Of a DNA stretch of 64,000 bases, positions 1 through 9,585 are shown in pieces. The stretch spans positions 3,906,001-3,970,000 of the forward strand of contig NZ_CP096034.1 of the NCBI RefSeq assembly GCF_023115465.1, written 5' to 3'. Position numbers and translations under genes: made by a program. Source of the DNA: Gottfriedia acidiceleris (GTDB lineage: Bacteria > Bacillota > Bacilli > Bacillales > Bacillaceae_G). The stretch's first letter is position 1; each line of letters begins with the position of its first letter. The notes under the pieces were generated by a model. That model did not search any database. It worked only from the letters and a program-made list of their open reading frames with translations, and was not told the origin of the DNA.

Positions 1-43
1 TGTTATACTGAACGCCACAAGTCGTACAAATAAATTTGAACAT
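1..43 (-). CDS. Start of a zinc-ribbon protein, cut by the left edge
   Basis: Reading leftwards from an ATG at 41-43 gives 14 open codons, MFKFICTTCGVQYN, that run off the window. The CxxC pair followed by GVQY resembles the N-terminal zinc ribbon found in front of some Bacillus metallo-beta-lactamase-fold proteins. The ribosome binding site (AGAGAG, about 13 bases upstream) is weak. With so few codons this is only a likely gene start; the family is an inference. Confidence 0.45.
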   Translation of the reverse strand, partial: MFKFICTTCGVQYN

Positions 44-196
44 TTACTTATTCATCTCTCTTTCCCTCTAATTTAGTCTGACGTATTTCACATTGATTTA
101 AAGGTAAAAATTACCAATACAAATAGACACATTTAAGTATAGTAAATCAATAACTGATTTATTACACTTGAATGTGCCTAAATGATTTCTGTTCTA

Positions 197-673
197 TTAT
201 TTAATTTTTACTACTTTACCTTTTGTCATTTCAATTAATTCATTTGGTGTTAACTGAAAAATTGCTTTTGGATGACCAGCAGCAGCCCATACTTCTTTAT
301 ACTGTAATAGATCCTCATCTATAAATGTCATTACTTGGTTTTTATGACCGATTGGTGATACCCCTCCAATTACGAATCCTGTTTGTTCACGCACGAAATC
401 AGCATCTGCTTTAGCTAGTTTATCATTCATTATTTTCTCGATTTGTTTCTCATTTACACGGTTTATTCCACTTGCTACGATTAGGACAGGACTATTTGAG
501 CTTTCTAATTTAAAGATAATAGACTTTGCTATTTGAGCTACTTCACAATTTAATGCATCCGCTGCTTCCTGAGCAGTTCTTGCACTATTTGGTAGTTCAA
601 TCACTTTATTTGAATAACCTAACTCAAAAATTAAATCTTGTACTATTTTTGCACTTTCTTTTAATGCTTCCAT
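197..673 (-). CDS. YbaK/EbsC-type aminoacyl-tRNA deacylase
   Basis: A single-domain protein of about 158 residues of the YbaK/ProX editing family, which hydrolyses mischarged aminoacyl-tRNA in trans. Visible family features are the conserved lysine segment in AQIAKSIIFK, the FVIGGVSPIGH stretch and the late AAGHPKAIFQLTP block that lines the active-site pocket. The length fits a free-standing YbaK rather than a domain of prolyl-tRNA synthetase. Three starts are possible in a row (GTG 682, ATG 679, ATG 673). I chose 673 because the AGGGA site at 684-688 is then 10 bases away, whereas it touches the GTG. Which mischarged tRNA is cleared cannot be read from the sequence. No neighbour suggests a pathway. 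Confidence 0.88.
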   Translation of the reverse strand: MEALKESAKIVQDLIFELGYSNKVIELPNSARTAQEAADALNCEVAQIAKSIIFKLESSNSPVLIVASGINRVNEKQIEKIMNDKLAKADADFVREQTGFVIGGVSPIGHKNQVMTFIDEDLLQYKEVWAAAGHPKAIFQLTPNELIEMTKGKVVKIK

Positions 674-754
674 TAACATCACTTCCCTAAAAAATTGATT
701 TTTTATTTATTCAATAATAAAATGTACAATCCTGCTTTTTTTCAAATAAATAAA

Positions 755-1849
755 CTACTTCCACCAAATTGATTTAGGATATTCACCTGTACTTATATTA
801 ATTGTTTCTCCAATTTTAGGTGTGGCATACTTTACCTCATTTTCTTTAGCAGCCTTCACAACCCGTTCAATTGGCTCATTCCAGTCATGAAATGCTAATG
901 TAAAAGCACCAAAATGAATTGGAACAAGAACTTCACCTTTTACATCAATAAAAGCCTGAACTGTTTCTTCTGGCAGCATATGGATTGCAGACCATCGTTT
1001 ATCATATTGACCACATTCCATTAATGCATAATCAAACGGTCCATACTTTTCCCCTATTTCCTTAAAATGAGGTGCATAACCGCTATCTCCACTAAAGTAA
1101 ATTTTCGTTTTCCCACCAATGATGACCCACGAACACCACAATGTACTGTTACGATCAGTTAAATTTCTTCCTGAAAAATGTCTTGCAGGAGTACAAGCTA
1201 AAGTTAATTGATCAAATTTAAATTCATCCCACCAGTTATGTTCAGAAATACTCTCTTTTGATACTCCCCAACTCACCAAGTGACTCCCTACACCAAGAGG
1301 AACAATAAATCGATCAACTTTTTGTTTGATTTTTTTTATCGTACCGTAATCTAAATGGTCATAATGATCATGCGATAATATGACAGCATCTATTTTTGGT
1401 AATTCACTGATCTCAATTGGTAAACCGCCACTATATCTTTTACCACCAAATTGCGGAAACGGGGTTGGTGCGTTCCCAAACATTGGATCAATTAAAATAT
1501 TTTTTCCATCGATTTGAATTAATAAAGCTGAATGTCCAAACCAAGTAATTTTTGAGTCGTTATTTTTCGAATGCAAAAATGAAACGTCCATTTTTTCCAT
1601 TGGAATCTTTTCTTTAGGCGTACGATTGGGATTTATCTTAACAAAGTCTCTAACCATAGAAACATTTGTTTTGAAATCCATACTCATACTCGTAGGGATT
1701 TGGTTTATAAACTTACCATTTTTGTAATGCTCTAAAGCATAAAATGACTGCATTTTATCCTTTGAATATTTCTTCCCAAAATGAGGATATGTATTTAAAA
1801 ACATTGTTATTATGATAACTAGCAATACTAAAATTAGTAAAAATAACAT
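755..1849 (-). CDS. Membrane-anchored MBL-fold metal hydrolase, UlaG/NAPE-PLD-like
   Basis: 364 residues. An uncleaved N-terminal hydrophobic segment (about residues 2-18) should anchor the protein with the enzyme outside. The metallo-beta-lactamase core begins near residue 95 with SKITWFGHSALLIQ and ILIDPMFG. The metal-binding motif LSHDHYDHLDY follows near residue 158, then PARHFSGR, YFSGDSGYAPH and VPIHFGAF, which supply further His and Asp ligands. This layout is typical of the family containing ascorbate lactonase UlaG, RomA and N-acyl-phosphatidylethanolamine phospholipase D. Substrate unknown. The start has a good site (GGAGG, about 8 bases). It is a single gene; no terminator is obvious after it. 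Confidence 0.85.
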   Translation of the reverse strand: MLFLLILVLLVIIITMFLNTYPHFGKKYSKDKMQSFYALEHYKNGKFINQIPTSMSMDFKTNVSMVRDFVKINPNRTPKEKIPMEKMDVSFLHSKNNDSKITWFGHSALLIQIDGKNILIDPMFGNAPTPFPQFGGKRYSGGLPIEISELPKIDAVILSHDHYDHLDYGTIKKIKQKVDRFIVPLGVGSHLVSWGVSKESISEHNWWDEFKFDQLTLACTPARHFSGRNLTDRNSTLWCSWVIIGGKTKIYFSGDSGYAPHFKEIGEKYGPFDYALMECGQYDKRWSAIHMLPEETVQAFIDVKGEVLVPIHFGAFTLAFHDWNEPIERVVKAAKENEVKYATPKIGETINISTGEYPKSIWWK

Positions 1850-1941
1850 TTAATTTCTACCTCCAAATTAACTTTTACTAAATTTTACACTACCACAAAT
1901 TTAGAAGATTAAACAAATATTCAGATTGCTTTTTTTTAATG

Positions 1942-1975
1942 AAAAAACACCTTTTATGATTCATAAAAGGTGTTT
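1942..1975 (-). terminator. Terminator of the hen1-pnkp operon
   Basis: A 14-15 bp perfect inverted repeat (AACACCTTTTATGA and its complement) with almost no loop. On the minus strand it is followed by a run of T, five bases past the pnkp stop codon. A further T run on the plus strand makes it potentially bidirectional. Confidence 0.85.
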
Positions 1976-1979
1976 CATT

Positions 1980-4565
1980 TTATAGTCTAGGATCGATTTC
2001 TTTTGCCTGCTGTTCTTCGAATAATTTATTTGCAATTAATTGTTTATACTGCTCATTATCATTTGAGATTGAAGATAGTGGATATTCTAACATCTTTTGC
2101 CCTAAAACATAATCTTTAATTGAGGCATTTATCTTCTTATTGATCCGCTTTTGTTTGATTAACTTCTGATATTTATGTTCTAATTTATAATCATATCCAT
2201 AAACAAGCGTTAAATAATCAGCGTTTCTAACCTTCAAGAATGGAGCACTATTGAAAGATTTATGGTTAGGTTTTATGACTACACCTTCCATTTTTCTAGT
2301 TGTCGTTAGCGTTTCATAATAATGATTAGCTTTTTCAAAGTAATGTTCATCATCCAATGAAAGAACTAAATAATCGTCACCCGATACGAGTGAGAAAATT
2401 TCAGCAGTACTTAATGAAGGTAATTTTTCCTCACCATTTTCATAAACCATTTTTAAGAGATTAAATGGCTTATACTCTATTTCTGATTTCGCTCCATATA
2501 TTCTCAGTTGCTCATCATAAATATCTAATAACTCTTCATGCTTTTTAATCGGTACGTACGACTTTAATGTTTCTTTTACTACACTAAATGTTGAATAGTC
2601 ATTATGACCATATTTATTCGTTAATATTTGTTTCGTAGTATGATTTACTTCATCATGAAAATCCGTTTGCTCATATCTAGAGATCAGTTTGTTAAAATGC
2701 TCATCAAATCCAGTCTCTTTTAATATGCTTAATTCAGACCTTAATGATTTTGATAAGACATTAAATTTACCTTCTATTAATCCCGTGCCTAATACGATCC
2801 AAGGTAGTAACTCTCCATCTAGAATTAAAGTTCTAATATTCTCTTTTTCCATAAAGCTACCTAATCGCTCTAATAGAATTGAATACACGCCCGAAAGATC
2901 AACATTTTTTACACGATATCCATTCCGACTGACTGCATAACATTCTTCAATTTTTTTAGAAAAATAGATATTACATCTTGAACCCATATACTTTGGTTGA
3001 AGTACAACTTCTTGAACCTTTTTATCTTTAAAGTATTGTAGTCCTTGCTTTAAAGACTCTAAATCATTCGCATTTGTATCCTTATCAGCCGGACTCATCG
3101 TACCAGAAATATAATTAATTGAATTTTTTAATACATAATTGAGACGTCGTTTATCTCTTTGATCCAATTCATTTAGATTGATACTTTTTTCTCTTCCTTT
3201 GAATAATTCTGGTAATTCTTCTTTATTCACGACATCCTCATCAACTGAAGGAACACTATACAAATATGGGTTATTTGAATATATTCTAATACTAGTCAGC
3301 TGATTCCCACTAGCAGCACCAGTATCAATTCCATATTTATTCTTAATACGAATTAATTTCTTACTCGCAACATGACCAAATACATGATAAGGCTGATTTG
3401 AAACAGCTTCCTCAGCTAAAAATTGTAATTGCTCCTGAATCGGTTTATTACGATCAATTCGGAATGAACGTTGATGGCGTAATGAATTATTATCCATTTT
3501 TCCAATATATTTCTTTTTACATGGAGCATGAGTAATATAATATGAAGGAAAGTCTTCACCTATATAGTGATAAAACTCCTTACTTTCATTAACCAGCTCT
3601 AAAAACTTAACTTGGAGCCCTTCATCTTTTTCCAACGTTTTAATAGAAGTAAAGTATGTTTCGACTAAGCTCTGATCAATCGAAGAATCTTTTAATTGAC
3701 CTAATAAATACTTACTAACAAAATTTTCATGATTTCCTTTTATAAAATAAAACCATTTGCGGTTTGAATAAATGAACTCAATTATTTCTTTAACTTTGTT
3801 CCCTTTATCAATCCAATCTCCTACTAATAGTATGCGGTGATTACTACTTTTCTCTGATTCTATTATTTGATTATTTTGAACCGTGAAACCAGCTTTCGAT
3901 AATAGCTTTTGAAATGTGAGAACCTGTTCATGAATATCCCCTACGATTGTATATTTGTATTTTGTAGGCAGCTTTCGAGAAATATACTCCTCCATATTAT
4001 CCACTTTAATCTCAAATTCAGTCGGATTAAGAAAATTCTTCTGACGAATACGATGTATAATTCGATAATTACTTCTTTTTATATTTGGAATTACTTCTGT
4101 TCGAAGACGTCTTACATGATTATCAATTAATTTCTTTGATCGGTCTGAAGAATAGTACTCACGTATATTTTTATAGTCAAATAATACTAAATCAACATTA
4201 TATGAATTTTGATTTGCGATCTCTACAACTTGATCACGGAATGATTCTGATAGTCCAGTTGTATCGACAATTACAAATTCTGCATTAATTGGGAATGTTG
4301 TAACCATCTTTAATTTAGTAAATAGTAATTCAAATGCTTGTTCACTCGCCTCGAGCATAATCGTACTATGTTTATCAAAATCTTCCCCTAATATTTCTCG
4401 TCTAATATCATCAGATGATAAATACTGTATATTTGTTTTATAATTTCTCGACTCGTCTCTATAAGATAAAGATGGAATTAAAATTTTTTTTGCAAAAGTC
4501 GATTTTCCACATTCACTAGAGCCTACTAAAAGAAAAATCGTATGAACATTTGTTGAGATTTTCAT
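1980..4565 (-). CDS. pnkp: Polynucleotide kinase-phosphatase-ligase Pnkp (bacterial RNA repair)
   Basis: 861 residues with the three-domain order of bacterial Pnkp. (1) A 5'-OH polynucleotide kinase with P-loop GSSECGKST (residues 15-23), the SSDDIRRE motif near 51-57 and the basic VRRLRTE segment near 151. (2) A binuclear metallophosphoesterase: VGDIHE at 208-213, VGDWIDKG at 248-255, KGNHENF at 276-282, and His346 and His398. (3) A ligase-type adenylyltransferase with nucleotidyl lysine K525 in KYMGSR, then LDGELLP and EGVVIKP. In the family this enzyme heals 5'-OH and 2',3'-cyclic phosphate ends and, with Hen1, seals ribotoxin-cut tRNA. The length matches Clostridium thermocellum Pnkp (about 870). 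Its ATG overlaps the hen1 stop by four bases, so translation is probably coupled. Confidence 0.95.
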   Translation of the reverse strand: MKISTNVHTIFLLVGSSECGKSTFAKKILIPSLSYRDESRNYKTNIQYLSSDDIRREILGEDFDKHSTIMLEASEQAFELLFTKLKMVTTFPINAEFVIVDTTGLSESFRDQVVEIANQNSYNVDLVLFDYKNIREYYSSDRSKKLIDNHVRRLRTEVIPNIKRSNYRIIHRIRQKNFLNPTEFEIKVDNMEEYISRKLPTKYKYTIVGDIHEQVLTFQKLLSKAGFTVQNNQIIESEKSSNHRILLVGDWIDKGNKVKEIIEFIYSNRKWFYFIKGNHENFVSKYLLGQLKDSSIDQSLVETYFTSIKTLEKDEGLQVKFLELVNESKEFYHYIGEDFPSYYITHAPCKKKYIGKMDNNSLRHQRSFRIDRNKPIQEQLQFLAEEAVSNQPYHVFGHVASKKLIRIKNKYGIDTGAASGNQLTSIRIYSNNPYLYSVPSVDEDVVNKEELPELFKGREKSINLNELDQRDKRRLNYVLKNSINYISGTMSPADKDTNANDLESLKQGLQYFKDKKVQEVVLQPKYMGSRCNIYFSKKIEECYAVSRNGYRVKNVDLSGVYSILLERLGSFMEKENIRTLILDGELLPWIVLGTGLIEGKFNVLSKSLRSELSILKETGFDEHFNKLISRYEQTDFHDEVNHTTKQILTNKYGHNDYSTFSVVKETLKSYVPIKKHEELLDIYDEQLRIYGAKSEIEYKPFNLLKMVYENGEEKLPSLSTAEIFSLVSGDDYLVLSLDDEHYFEKANHYYETLTTTRKMEGVVIKPNHKSFNSAPFLKVRNADYLTLVYGYDYKLEHKYQKLIKQKRINKKINASIKDYVLGQKMLEYPLSSISNDNEQYKQLIANKLFEEQQAKEIDPRL

Positions 4566-5848
4566 TCCTGATGCTCCTTTACTTTTTGCTTCGTTATAAC
4601 AACTGCCTGAGAAAGTGAGATTCCGTCTACACGATCTCCTACATCCGAGAATGTATACGTATATGTCGTATTACTTAAGATTGAATCAATCCATTTAACG
4701 AAATCTTCTTTTGTCATTTCCCATTTATGATCATCATGCCTAAATCCATCTAATTGGTATAGATTATTAAACTCTGCATTTGGAGTCGTTATGATGAAAT
4801 TCTCAAAATTAACATAAGATAGTACGCTCTTTATTAAATTGGTAGCATCCTTAACACTCATATGTTCAACAACTTCAGTTAGCAATACATCAACATTCAA
4901 ATCGTTGTCGTAAAACTCTAGAAAGTGAGATAAAGACTCATAGATTGCAATATTTTCAATCACTTTGTTATTTATTTTATATTTCAATCGTTCTCTTATT
5001 TCGGCATCAATATCAATTGCGAAATAATCATACTCACTGATTTTTTGACTATAAGGAATTGCATACGCTCCCTCACCACAACCAATATCAAGAATAGAAC
5101 GCTCAAATTTTAACTGTTCTGAAATCCACTCTTGACGCTGTCTTGCAGTATTTCCAAATTTAAAATTGATATCATAATGATTTGTTTTTTCAAGTTCATT
5201 TTTAAATGCAAGAAATTTTTTACGACTATTTAACACATTTCTATTAAATAAATAACGTATATAATAAGGTGCATCAATGACTTGCATACTAGTTATATAT
5301 TTTCGTATAACATCGTCTGTAAAATCGATATACTCATCTGAAACGATGCTCAAGAAAACGCATAGCACTGTCGTATAGTGAATTAACTCATGAATTGTTT
5401 TTGTTGTACGAATACGTAGCTGATAAGTTTTACTAGCTAACTCTTCAAAGGTTAGATCAAATTCATTTAAATGCCTCTGAAAGAAGTTTAAGTAACTAAC
5501 GTTTTTCACATGAATAGCATTAATCAATACGCTATTTTCATATTCATTCTGATCTTTTTCATGTAATTTTTTGAATGCTGAAGAAAAGAATGTGTTGATT
5601 GCATTTAAAGGGAATAGGGTTGAACAATATCTTGTCGTATTTAAGTATTCAAACATTTCCTCTGCTTGTTCTTTATACGAAATTTCATTATCAGCATCTT
5701 TAAAATAAATATTATATGTATCTTCTGTAGAATACCACGCAAACGCGTTTCCCTTCCTAATTGTCTTAATACTCATCCCAGAGCTTGGATTTTTTGCAAT
5801 TATATAGGAAAAATCAGGGTTATTTGATTTTAACTGAAAAATAGCCAC
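4562..5848 (-). CDS. hen1: 3'-terminal RNA ribose 2'-O-methyltransferase Hen1
   Basis: 428 residues. The N-terminal half (1 to about 240) is the bacterial Hen1 domain that contacts Pnkp and supports ligation. The C-terminal half is a SAM methyltransferase with ILDIGCGEG (252-260). The metal-dependent Hen1 signature follows: E325, E328 and H329 in TEVVEHM, TTPN at 354-357, and the RHDDHKWE segment (370-377) that supplies the last His ligand. In the known system the enzyme methylates the 2'-OH at the 3' end of broken RNA before sealing, which makes the repaired tRNA resistant to a second cut. The start is GTG with AAAGGGTGA some 12 bases upstream. It is first gene of a two-gene operon with pnkp. 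Confidence 0.95.
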   Translation of the reverse strand: MAIFQLKSNNPDFSYIIAKNPSSGMSIKTIRKGNAFAWYSTEDTYNIYFKDADNEISYKEQAEEMFEYLNTTRYCSTLFPLNAINTFFSSAFKKLHEKDQNEYENSVLINAIHVKNVSYLNFFQRHLNEFDLTFEELASKTYQLRIRTTKTIHELIHYTTVLCVFLSIVSDEYIDFTDDVIRKYITSMQVIDAPYYIRYLFNRNVLNSRKKFLAFKNELEKTNHYDINFKFGNTARQRQEWISEQLKFERSILDIGCGEGAYAIPYSQKISEYDYFAIDIDAEIRERLKYKINNKVIENIAIYESLSHFLEFYDNDLNVDVLLTEVVEHMSVKDATNLIKSVLSYVNFENFIITTPNAEFNNLYQLDGFRHDDHKWEMTKEDFVKWIDSILSNTTYTYTFSDVGDRVDGISLSQAVVITKQKVKEHQE

Positions 5849-5935
5849 TTGAGTGAATCACCCTTTCTTTTTGAATTATCAAATTATTAATCTTATTTTA
5901 ACATGGAATTTCTAATAGATTATTGGTAATTTAAT

Positions 5936-5965
5936 AAAAAAAAGAGAGGTAAAATTCACCTCTCC
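5936..5965 (-). terminator. Terminator of the riboflavin operon
   Basis: Stem GAGAGGT/ACCTCTC with a seven-base loop, followed on the minus strand by eight T. It lies 30 bases past the ribH stop. Confidence 0.88.
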
Positions 5966-5994
5966 TTAACCAGTTTCTTCTATTATATATATAC

Positions 5995-6456
5995 TTAGTT
6001 TAAAGTTCTTAATAAATTAGCCATCTCAATTGCCGAAATACCAGAATCCCAACCTTTATTACCAGCTTTCGTTCCCGCTCTTTCAATTGCTTGTTCAATA
6101 TTTTCTGTCGTTAATACACCAAAAATAACAGGGATACCAGTTTGTAGAGTAATAGCTGCAACCCCTTTTGCCACTTCGTTACATACGTAATCATAATGAG
6201 TAGTTGCCCCACGAATAACTGTTCCAAGCGTAATAATCGCATCGTATTTTTTTGAATCTGCTAGTTTTTTTGCAACTAATGGAATTTCAAATGCTCCAGG
6301 TACCCAAATAACATCAACGTCTGATTCTTCTACACCATGACGATATAGTGCATCTTCTGCACCACCAAGTAGTTTTGATGTAATAAATTCATTAAAACGT
6401 CCTACAATTACAGCAACTTTAAGTCCAGATCCTACTAAATTTCCTTCAAATTTCAT
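5995..6456 (-). CDS. ribH: 6,7-dimethyl-8-ribityllumazine synthase
   Basis: Condenses 5-amino-6-ribitylaminouracil with 3,4-dihydroxybutanone 4-phosphate, the penultimate step of riboflavin synthesis; the family assembles into capsids. Recognised from [23 protein letters not shown], the [14 protein letters not shown] block, [15 protein letters not shown] and the C-terminal [14 protein letters not shown]. 153 residues from the chosen ATG at 6456, which has GGGAG at 8 bases. A second ATG five codons earlier overlaps that site and is unlikely. It is the last gene of ribE-ribBA-ribH, 18 bases after ribBA. Confidence 0.97.
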   Translation of the reverse strand: MKFEGNLVGSGLKVAVIVGRFNEFITSKLLGGAEDALYRHGVEESDVDVIWVPGAFEIPLVAKKLADSKKYDAIITLGTVIRGATTHYDYVCNEVAKGVAAITLQTGIPVIFGVLTTENIEQAIERAGTKAGNKGWDSGISAIEMANLLRTLN

Positions 6457-6474
6457 CTTAATCTCTCCCATTTT

Positions 6475-7668
6475 TTAATAGTGTAATAAATGTCCCATTT
6501 TTTCAATTTTAGTAATTAAATATTTTTCGTTTTCCATTTTCATCTCAGTTTGAATTGGCACTCGATTATTAATCTGTATTCCGTGAGATTTTAACGCATC
6601 TATTTTAACTGGATTATTAGTTACTAAATCTATACTCTCAATGCCTAAATCTTTTATAATTTGAGCACTTATCGCATAATCTCTTAAATCTGAATCAAAT
6701 CCTAAGTTTAAATTTGCTTCAACAGTATCAAAGCCTTCTTCCTGTAACTTATATGCTCGTAACTTATTAAGTAAGCCAATTCCTCTACCTTCTTGTCGCA
6801 TATAAACAATTACACCTTTTCCAGCTTCTTCAATCATCGATAATGTAGATTGCAACTGCGGTCCGCAATCACAACGACATGAGCCAAATACATCACCTGT
6901 TAAACATTCCGAATGAATACGTACAAGTACTGGTTCACCATCGTCAACTTTACCTTTTACAATCGCAATATGCTCTTTACCATCGATCTCATTTGTATAA
7001 CCAATCATCTTAAAATCACCAAAATCAGTTGGTAATTTAATTTCAACTTCTCTTTTTACAAGTTGTTCAGTTTCTTGTCTATAATGAATTAAATCTTTAA
7101 TTGTTATCATTTTTAAATTAAACTTGTTTGCGATTTTGATTAAATCGGGTACTCTTGCCATAGTTCCGTCGTCATTCATAATTTCACAAATAACACCAAC
7201 TTCTTTCGATCCGGCCATTCGAGCTAAATCTACTGCCGCTTCAGTATGTCCCGGTCTCTCAATAACGCCTCCGTTTTTAGCGACTAGAGGAAACATATGC
7301 CCAGGTCTTCTAAAATCTGCTCCAGTTGATTCATCATTTAACATTTGTAAAACAGTATGTGAACGCTCAAATGCTGAGATACCAGTAGTAGAATCGATAT
7401 GATCAATACTTACCGTAAAGGCAGTTCCATGTGAATCTGTATTGTTTGTTACCATTTCATATAAATCCAGTTTTTTGGCTATCTCTTCAGAAACAGGTGC
7501 ACATATTAAACCCCGACCATGTGTTGCCATAAAATTTATATTTTCAGGAGTTGCAAATTCTCCGATAACAACAAAATCGCCTTCATTCTCTCTATCTTCA
7601 TCATCACAAACAATAATAATTTTTCCATTTTTCAAATCTTCAATTGCTTCTTCTATTTTAGAGAACAT
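6475..7668 (-). CDS. ribBA: Bifunctional DHBP synthase / GTP cyclohydrolase II
   Basis: 397 residues made of two enzymes. The N-terminal 3,4-dihydroxy-2-butanone 4-phosphate synthase (about 1-200) shows [12 protein letters not shown], the GRGLICAPV block and [16 protein letters not shown]. The C-terminal GTP cyclohydrolase II (about 205-397) shows the zinc cysteines in [14 protein letters not shown] and the catalytic RQEGRGIGL. Together they make both branch precursors of riboflavin, from ribulose 5-phosphate and from GTP. It lies between ribE and ribH with gaps of 12 and 18 bases, so it is co-transcribed from the FMN riboswitch promoter. Confidence 0.97.
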   Translation of the reverse strand: MFSKIEEAIEDLKNGKIIIVCDDEDRENEGDFVVIGEFATPENINFMATHGRGLICAPVSEEIAKKLDLYEMVTNNTDSHGTAFTVSIDHIDSTTGISAFERSHTVLQMLNDESTGADFRRPGHMFPLVAKNGGVIERPGHTEAAVDLARMAGSKEVGVICEIMNDDGTMARVPDLIKIANKFNLKMITIKDLIHYRQETEQLVKREVEIKLPTDFGDFKMIGYTNEIDGKEHIAIVKGKVDDGEPVLVRIHSECLTGDVFGSCRCDCGPQLQSTLSMIEEAGKGVIVYMRQEGRGIGLLNKLRAYKLQEEGFDTVEANLNLGFDSDLRDYAISAQIIKDLGIESIDLVTNNPVKIDALKSHGIQINNRVPIQTEMKMENEKYLITKIEKMGHLLHY

Positions 7669-7680
7669 GAGCTTACTCCT

Positions 7681-8328
7681 TTATATATAGCCATTTTGAG
7701 ATAAAAATGAAGTTGTTATTGCAGAACTCTTTTTCGTCTCATTCATACCAAGCATTTTTTCAACATACTTACCTAATAAATCAAACTCAATATTAACAAC
7801 GTCTCCCGTTTTTTTACTGCCTAAGATGGTATGTGATCGGGTATGAGGAATTAAAGAGATTGTTACAATATCAGTTTCAACTTCAAATATTGTTAAACTT
7901 GTACCATCAATCGTTATACTGCCTTTTTGTAGGCAATATTTAGCAAACGAACTTGGAATAGTAATTTTATACATTACTGCGTTTTCCATTGCATTTACAG
8001 ATATAATTTTACCTGTGCCATCAATATGACCAGATACAATATGTCCACCAAACCTTCCATTTGCAGCCATTGCCCGCTCTAAATTTACTTTTTGGTTTGA
8101 AACCAAAGTACTTAGATTCGACGCTTGAAACGTTTCAGGCATGACATCAACAGAAAATTCATTTTTAGTAAAATCCGTAACGGTTAAACACACTCCATTT
8201 ACAGAGATACTATCTCCTAAATGAACATCCTCTAAAATGACTGGTGCCTCAATTGTTAGCAATAAAGTTTTACCTTTTTTTACGATATTTTTTACTGTTC
8301 CTATTTCCTCAACGATTCCAGTAAACAA
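7681..8328 (-). CDS. ribE: Riboflavin synthase alpha chain
   Basis: Dismutates two lumazine molecules into riboflavin plus the ribityl-uracil precursor. 215 residues in two repeated lumazine-binding barrels: MFTGIVEEIGTV, GDSISVNGVCLTV and MPETF in the first; GHIVSGHIDGTGKI, GSITIDGTSLTIF and IPHT in the second. The start codon is TTG (8326-8328) with AGGTG seven bases upstream. It is the first gene after the FMN riboswitch, about 330 bases downstream. Most Bacillus operons have ribD here first; it is absent. Confidence 0.96.
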   Translation of the reverse strand: MFTGIVEEIGTVKNIVKKGKTLLLTIEAPVILEDVHLGDSISVNGVCLTVTDFTKNEFSVDVMPETFQASNLSTLVSNQKVNLERAMAANGRFGGHIVSGHIDGTGKIISVNAMENAVMYKITIPSSFAKYCLQKGSITIDGTSLTIFEVETDIVTISLIPHTRSHTILGSKKTGDVVNIEFDLLGKYVEKMLGMNETKKSSAITTSFLSQNGYI

Positions 8329-8460
8329 GTTTTTTCACCTCATTTCGAAAAAGCATATTACATTCCAGCCCGATAAATGACTTTGTAAGATCCATCTCTA
8401 ATTTTATAAATAGTTGATCCACCTTATCACACCCTCTAATTCAAATTAATTTGAAAAAGT

Positions 8461-8492
8461 GAAAAGCCCCTTAGAGAAAACTCCTAAGGGGC
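8461..8492 (-). terminator. Terminator in the rib leader (riboswitch expression platform)
   Basis: GC-rich stem GCCCCTTAG/CTAAGGGGC with a nine-base loop, followed on the minus strand by TTTTC. It sits between the FMN aptamer and ribE, where the ligand-controlled terminator is expected. Confidence 0.85.
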
Positions 8493-8659
8493 AATAGATG
8501 TTTAAGAAAGGAAGCATACTTAAATAAACGCTAGTTCAATATGAGTCTATTTAAAGACAGTACTATAGCGTCTATTGTTGTACATACAAAATATGCACAA
8601 CGAACTAAGCCTATATGGATAGTATTTTTGAAAAAACAAATAACCAGACCATATATGCA

Positions 8660-8810
8660 CTCCATCCTTCTCCCATCCAGACTATACTGTCGGCTCTAGA
8701 TTCTAACTAGATCAGCAACATATAAAAAATCTATATGAAGCTCACGGGCTTAGTATATAAATATACAACACCGCCGGTTGGGAATTTCACCCGACCCCGA
8801 AGGACACTAA
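8660..8810 (-). promoter_or_regulatory. FMN riboswitch (RFN element)
   Basis: The minus strand carries the conserved RFN blocks in order: TCCTTCGGGGTCGGGTGAAA, CCCAACCGGCGGT, AGCCCGTGAGC, and a closing GATGGGAGAAGGATGG. This is the FMN aptamer of riboflavin operons. It should stop transcription at the 8461-8492 hairpin when FMN is plentiful. Confidence 0.95.
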
Positions 8811-9484
8811 TTATCAAATTTGGTTTCATTATAACTAGCAATTATTTGATTGTAAAGATTTTAAGATTCTATTTTTTTTTAAATCGAACTGATTGAAAAG
8901 AAAATAAAAGTAAAAAACCTTATAAAATATGGAAAATTTCTTACTCTATTTCGTTAAAAAATATTTTATTTTTTTATCTAATAATTTAATCATCTTGCTT
9001 TATATATTTTTTTGCAACGAATACAAAAGTGAATAAATATTAATAATAAAGTAATTTCGGAAATCTTGAATTTGATAGTTAATTTAGAAAGTAAGACTTA
9101 TAGATTCCGAAATTATATAAAATTAGCCGAATTAATAATACATTTGAATTCGTTTTTTATTTGTATTGTTTATTTAAACCAAAGAGTCATACACTCCTCT
9201 TAATAATGCTCCTAAAATACTTAACAATTCCAATTATAAATGCGCTTTCCTTTATATCAGAAATAGAAATAATTAAACCTTATAACTACAAAATAATATA
9301 TAATCCTAAAATAATAAAAGACCCTTCATCCGTACTAAAAAGCCGATAATTAAATTGAAATAAACAGCTTCATCTTATACCAAACTGAAAAGTGTTGTGG
9401 AATTCCAGTAGATCTCCTTTTAGAAAAAATAATAATAAATATGCGGTATGTGTAATTATTATAAAAAAGTTAGTTTTTTTTAAA
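8811..9484 (+). other. Non-coding AT-rich stretch
   Basis: Between the rib leader and the repeat region. It is very AT-rich with many short A and T runs. The longest open frame (9161-9349) has no ribosome binding site and low-complexity content. I see no gene here; the promoter of the rib operon must lie at its left end. Confidence 0.6.
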
Positions 9485-9508
9485 GAAACTTCTTTTAATA
9501 GAAGTTTC
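9485..9508. repeat. Short perfect hairpin repeat, copy 1
   Basis: A 24-base inverted repeat with nine-base arms (GAAACTTCT/AGAAGTTTC) and a six-base loop. The identical 24 bases occur again at 10222-10245, beside the end of the permease gene. Confidence 0.8.
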
Positions 9509-9585
9509 ACGCTGTTGAAAAACACCTTGTCAATTAAATTACCAAATTTTCGTAAAAGGAGTAGAGTGATGTTGATTTCCACTAC
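9505..9585 (+). repeat. Interspersed repeat, copy A
   Basis: About 80 bases that recur at 47956-48035. Shared blocks are TTTCACG, TGTTGAAAAACA, CTTGTC, TTTCGTAAAAG, AGAGTG and GTTGATTTCCACT. The copies are diverged but in the same order and spacing. Confidence 0.7.

Noticed and set aside
9161..9349. 62-codon plus-strand frame
   Set aside because: Low-complexity Ile/Leu/Lys/Tyr-rich product typical of chance translation in AT-rich DNA; no ribosome site.
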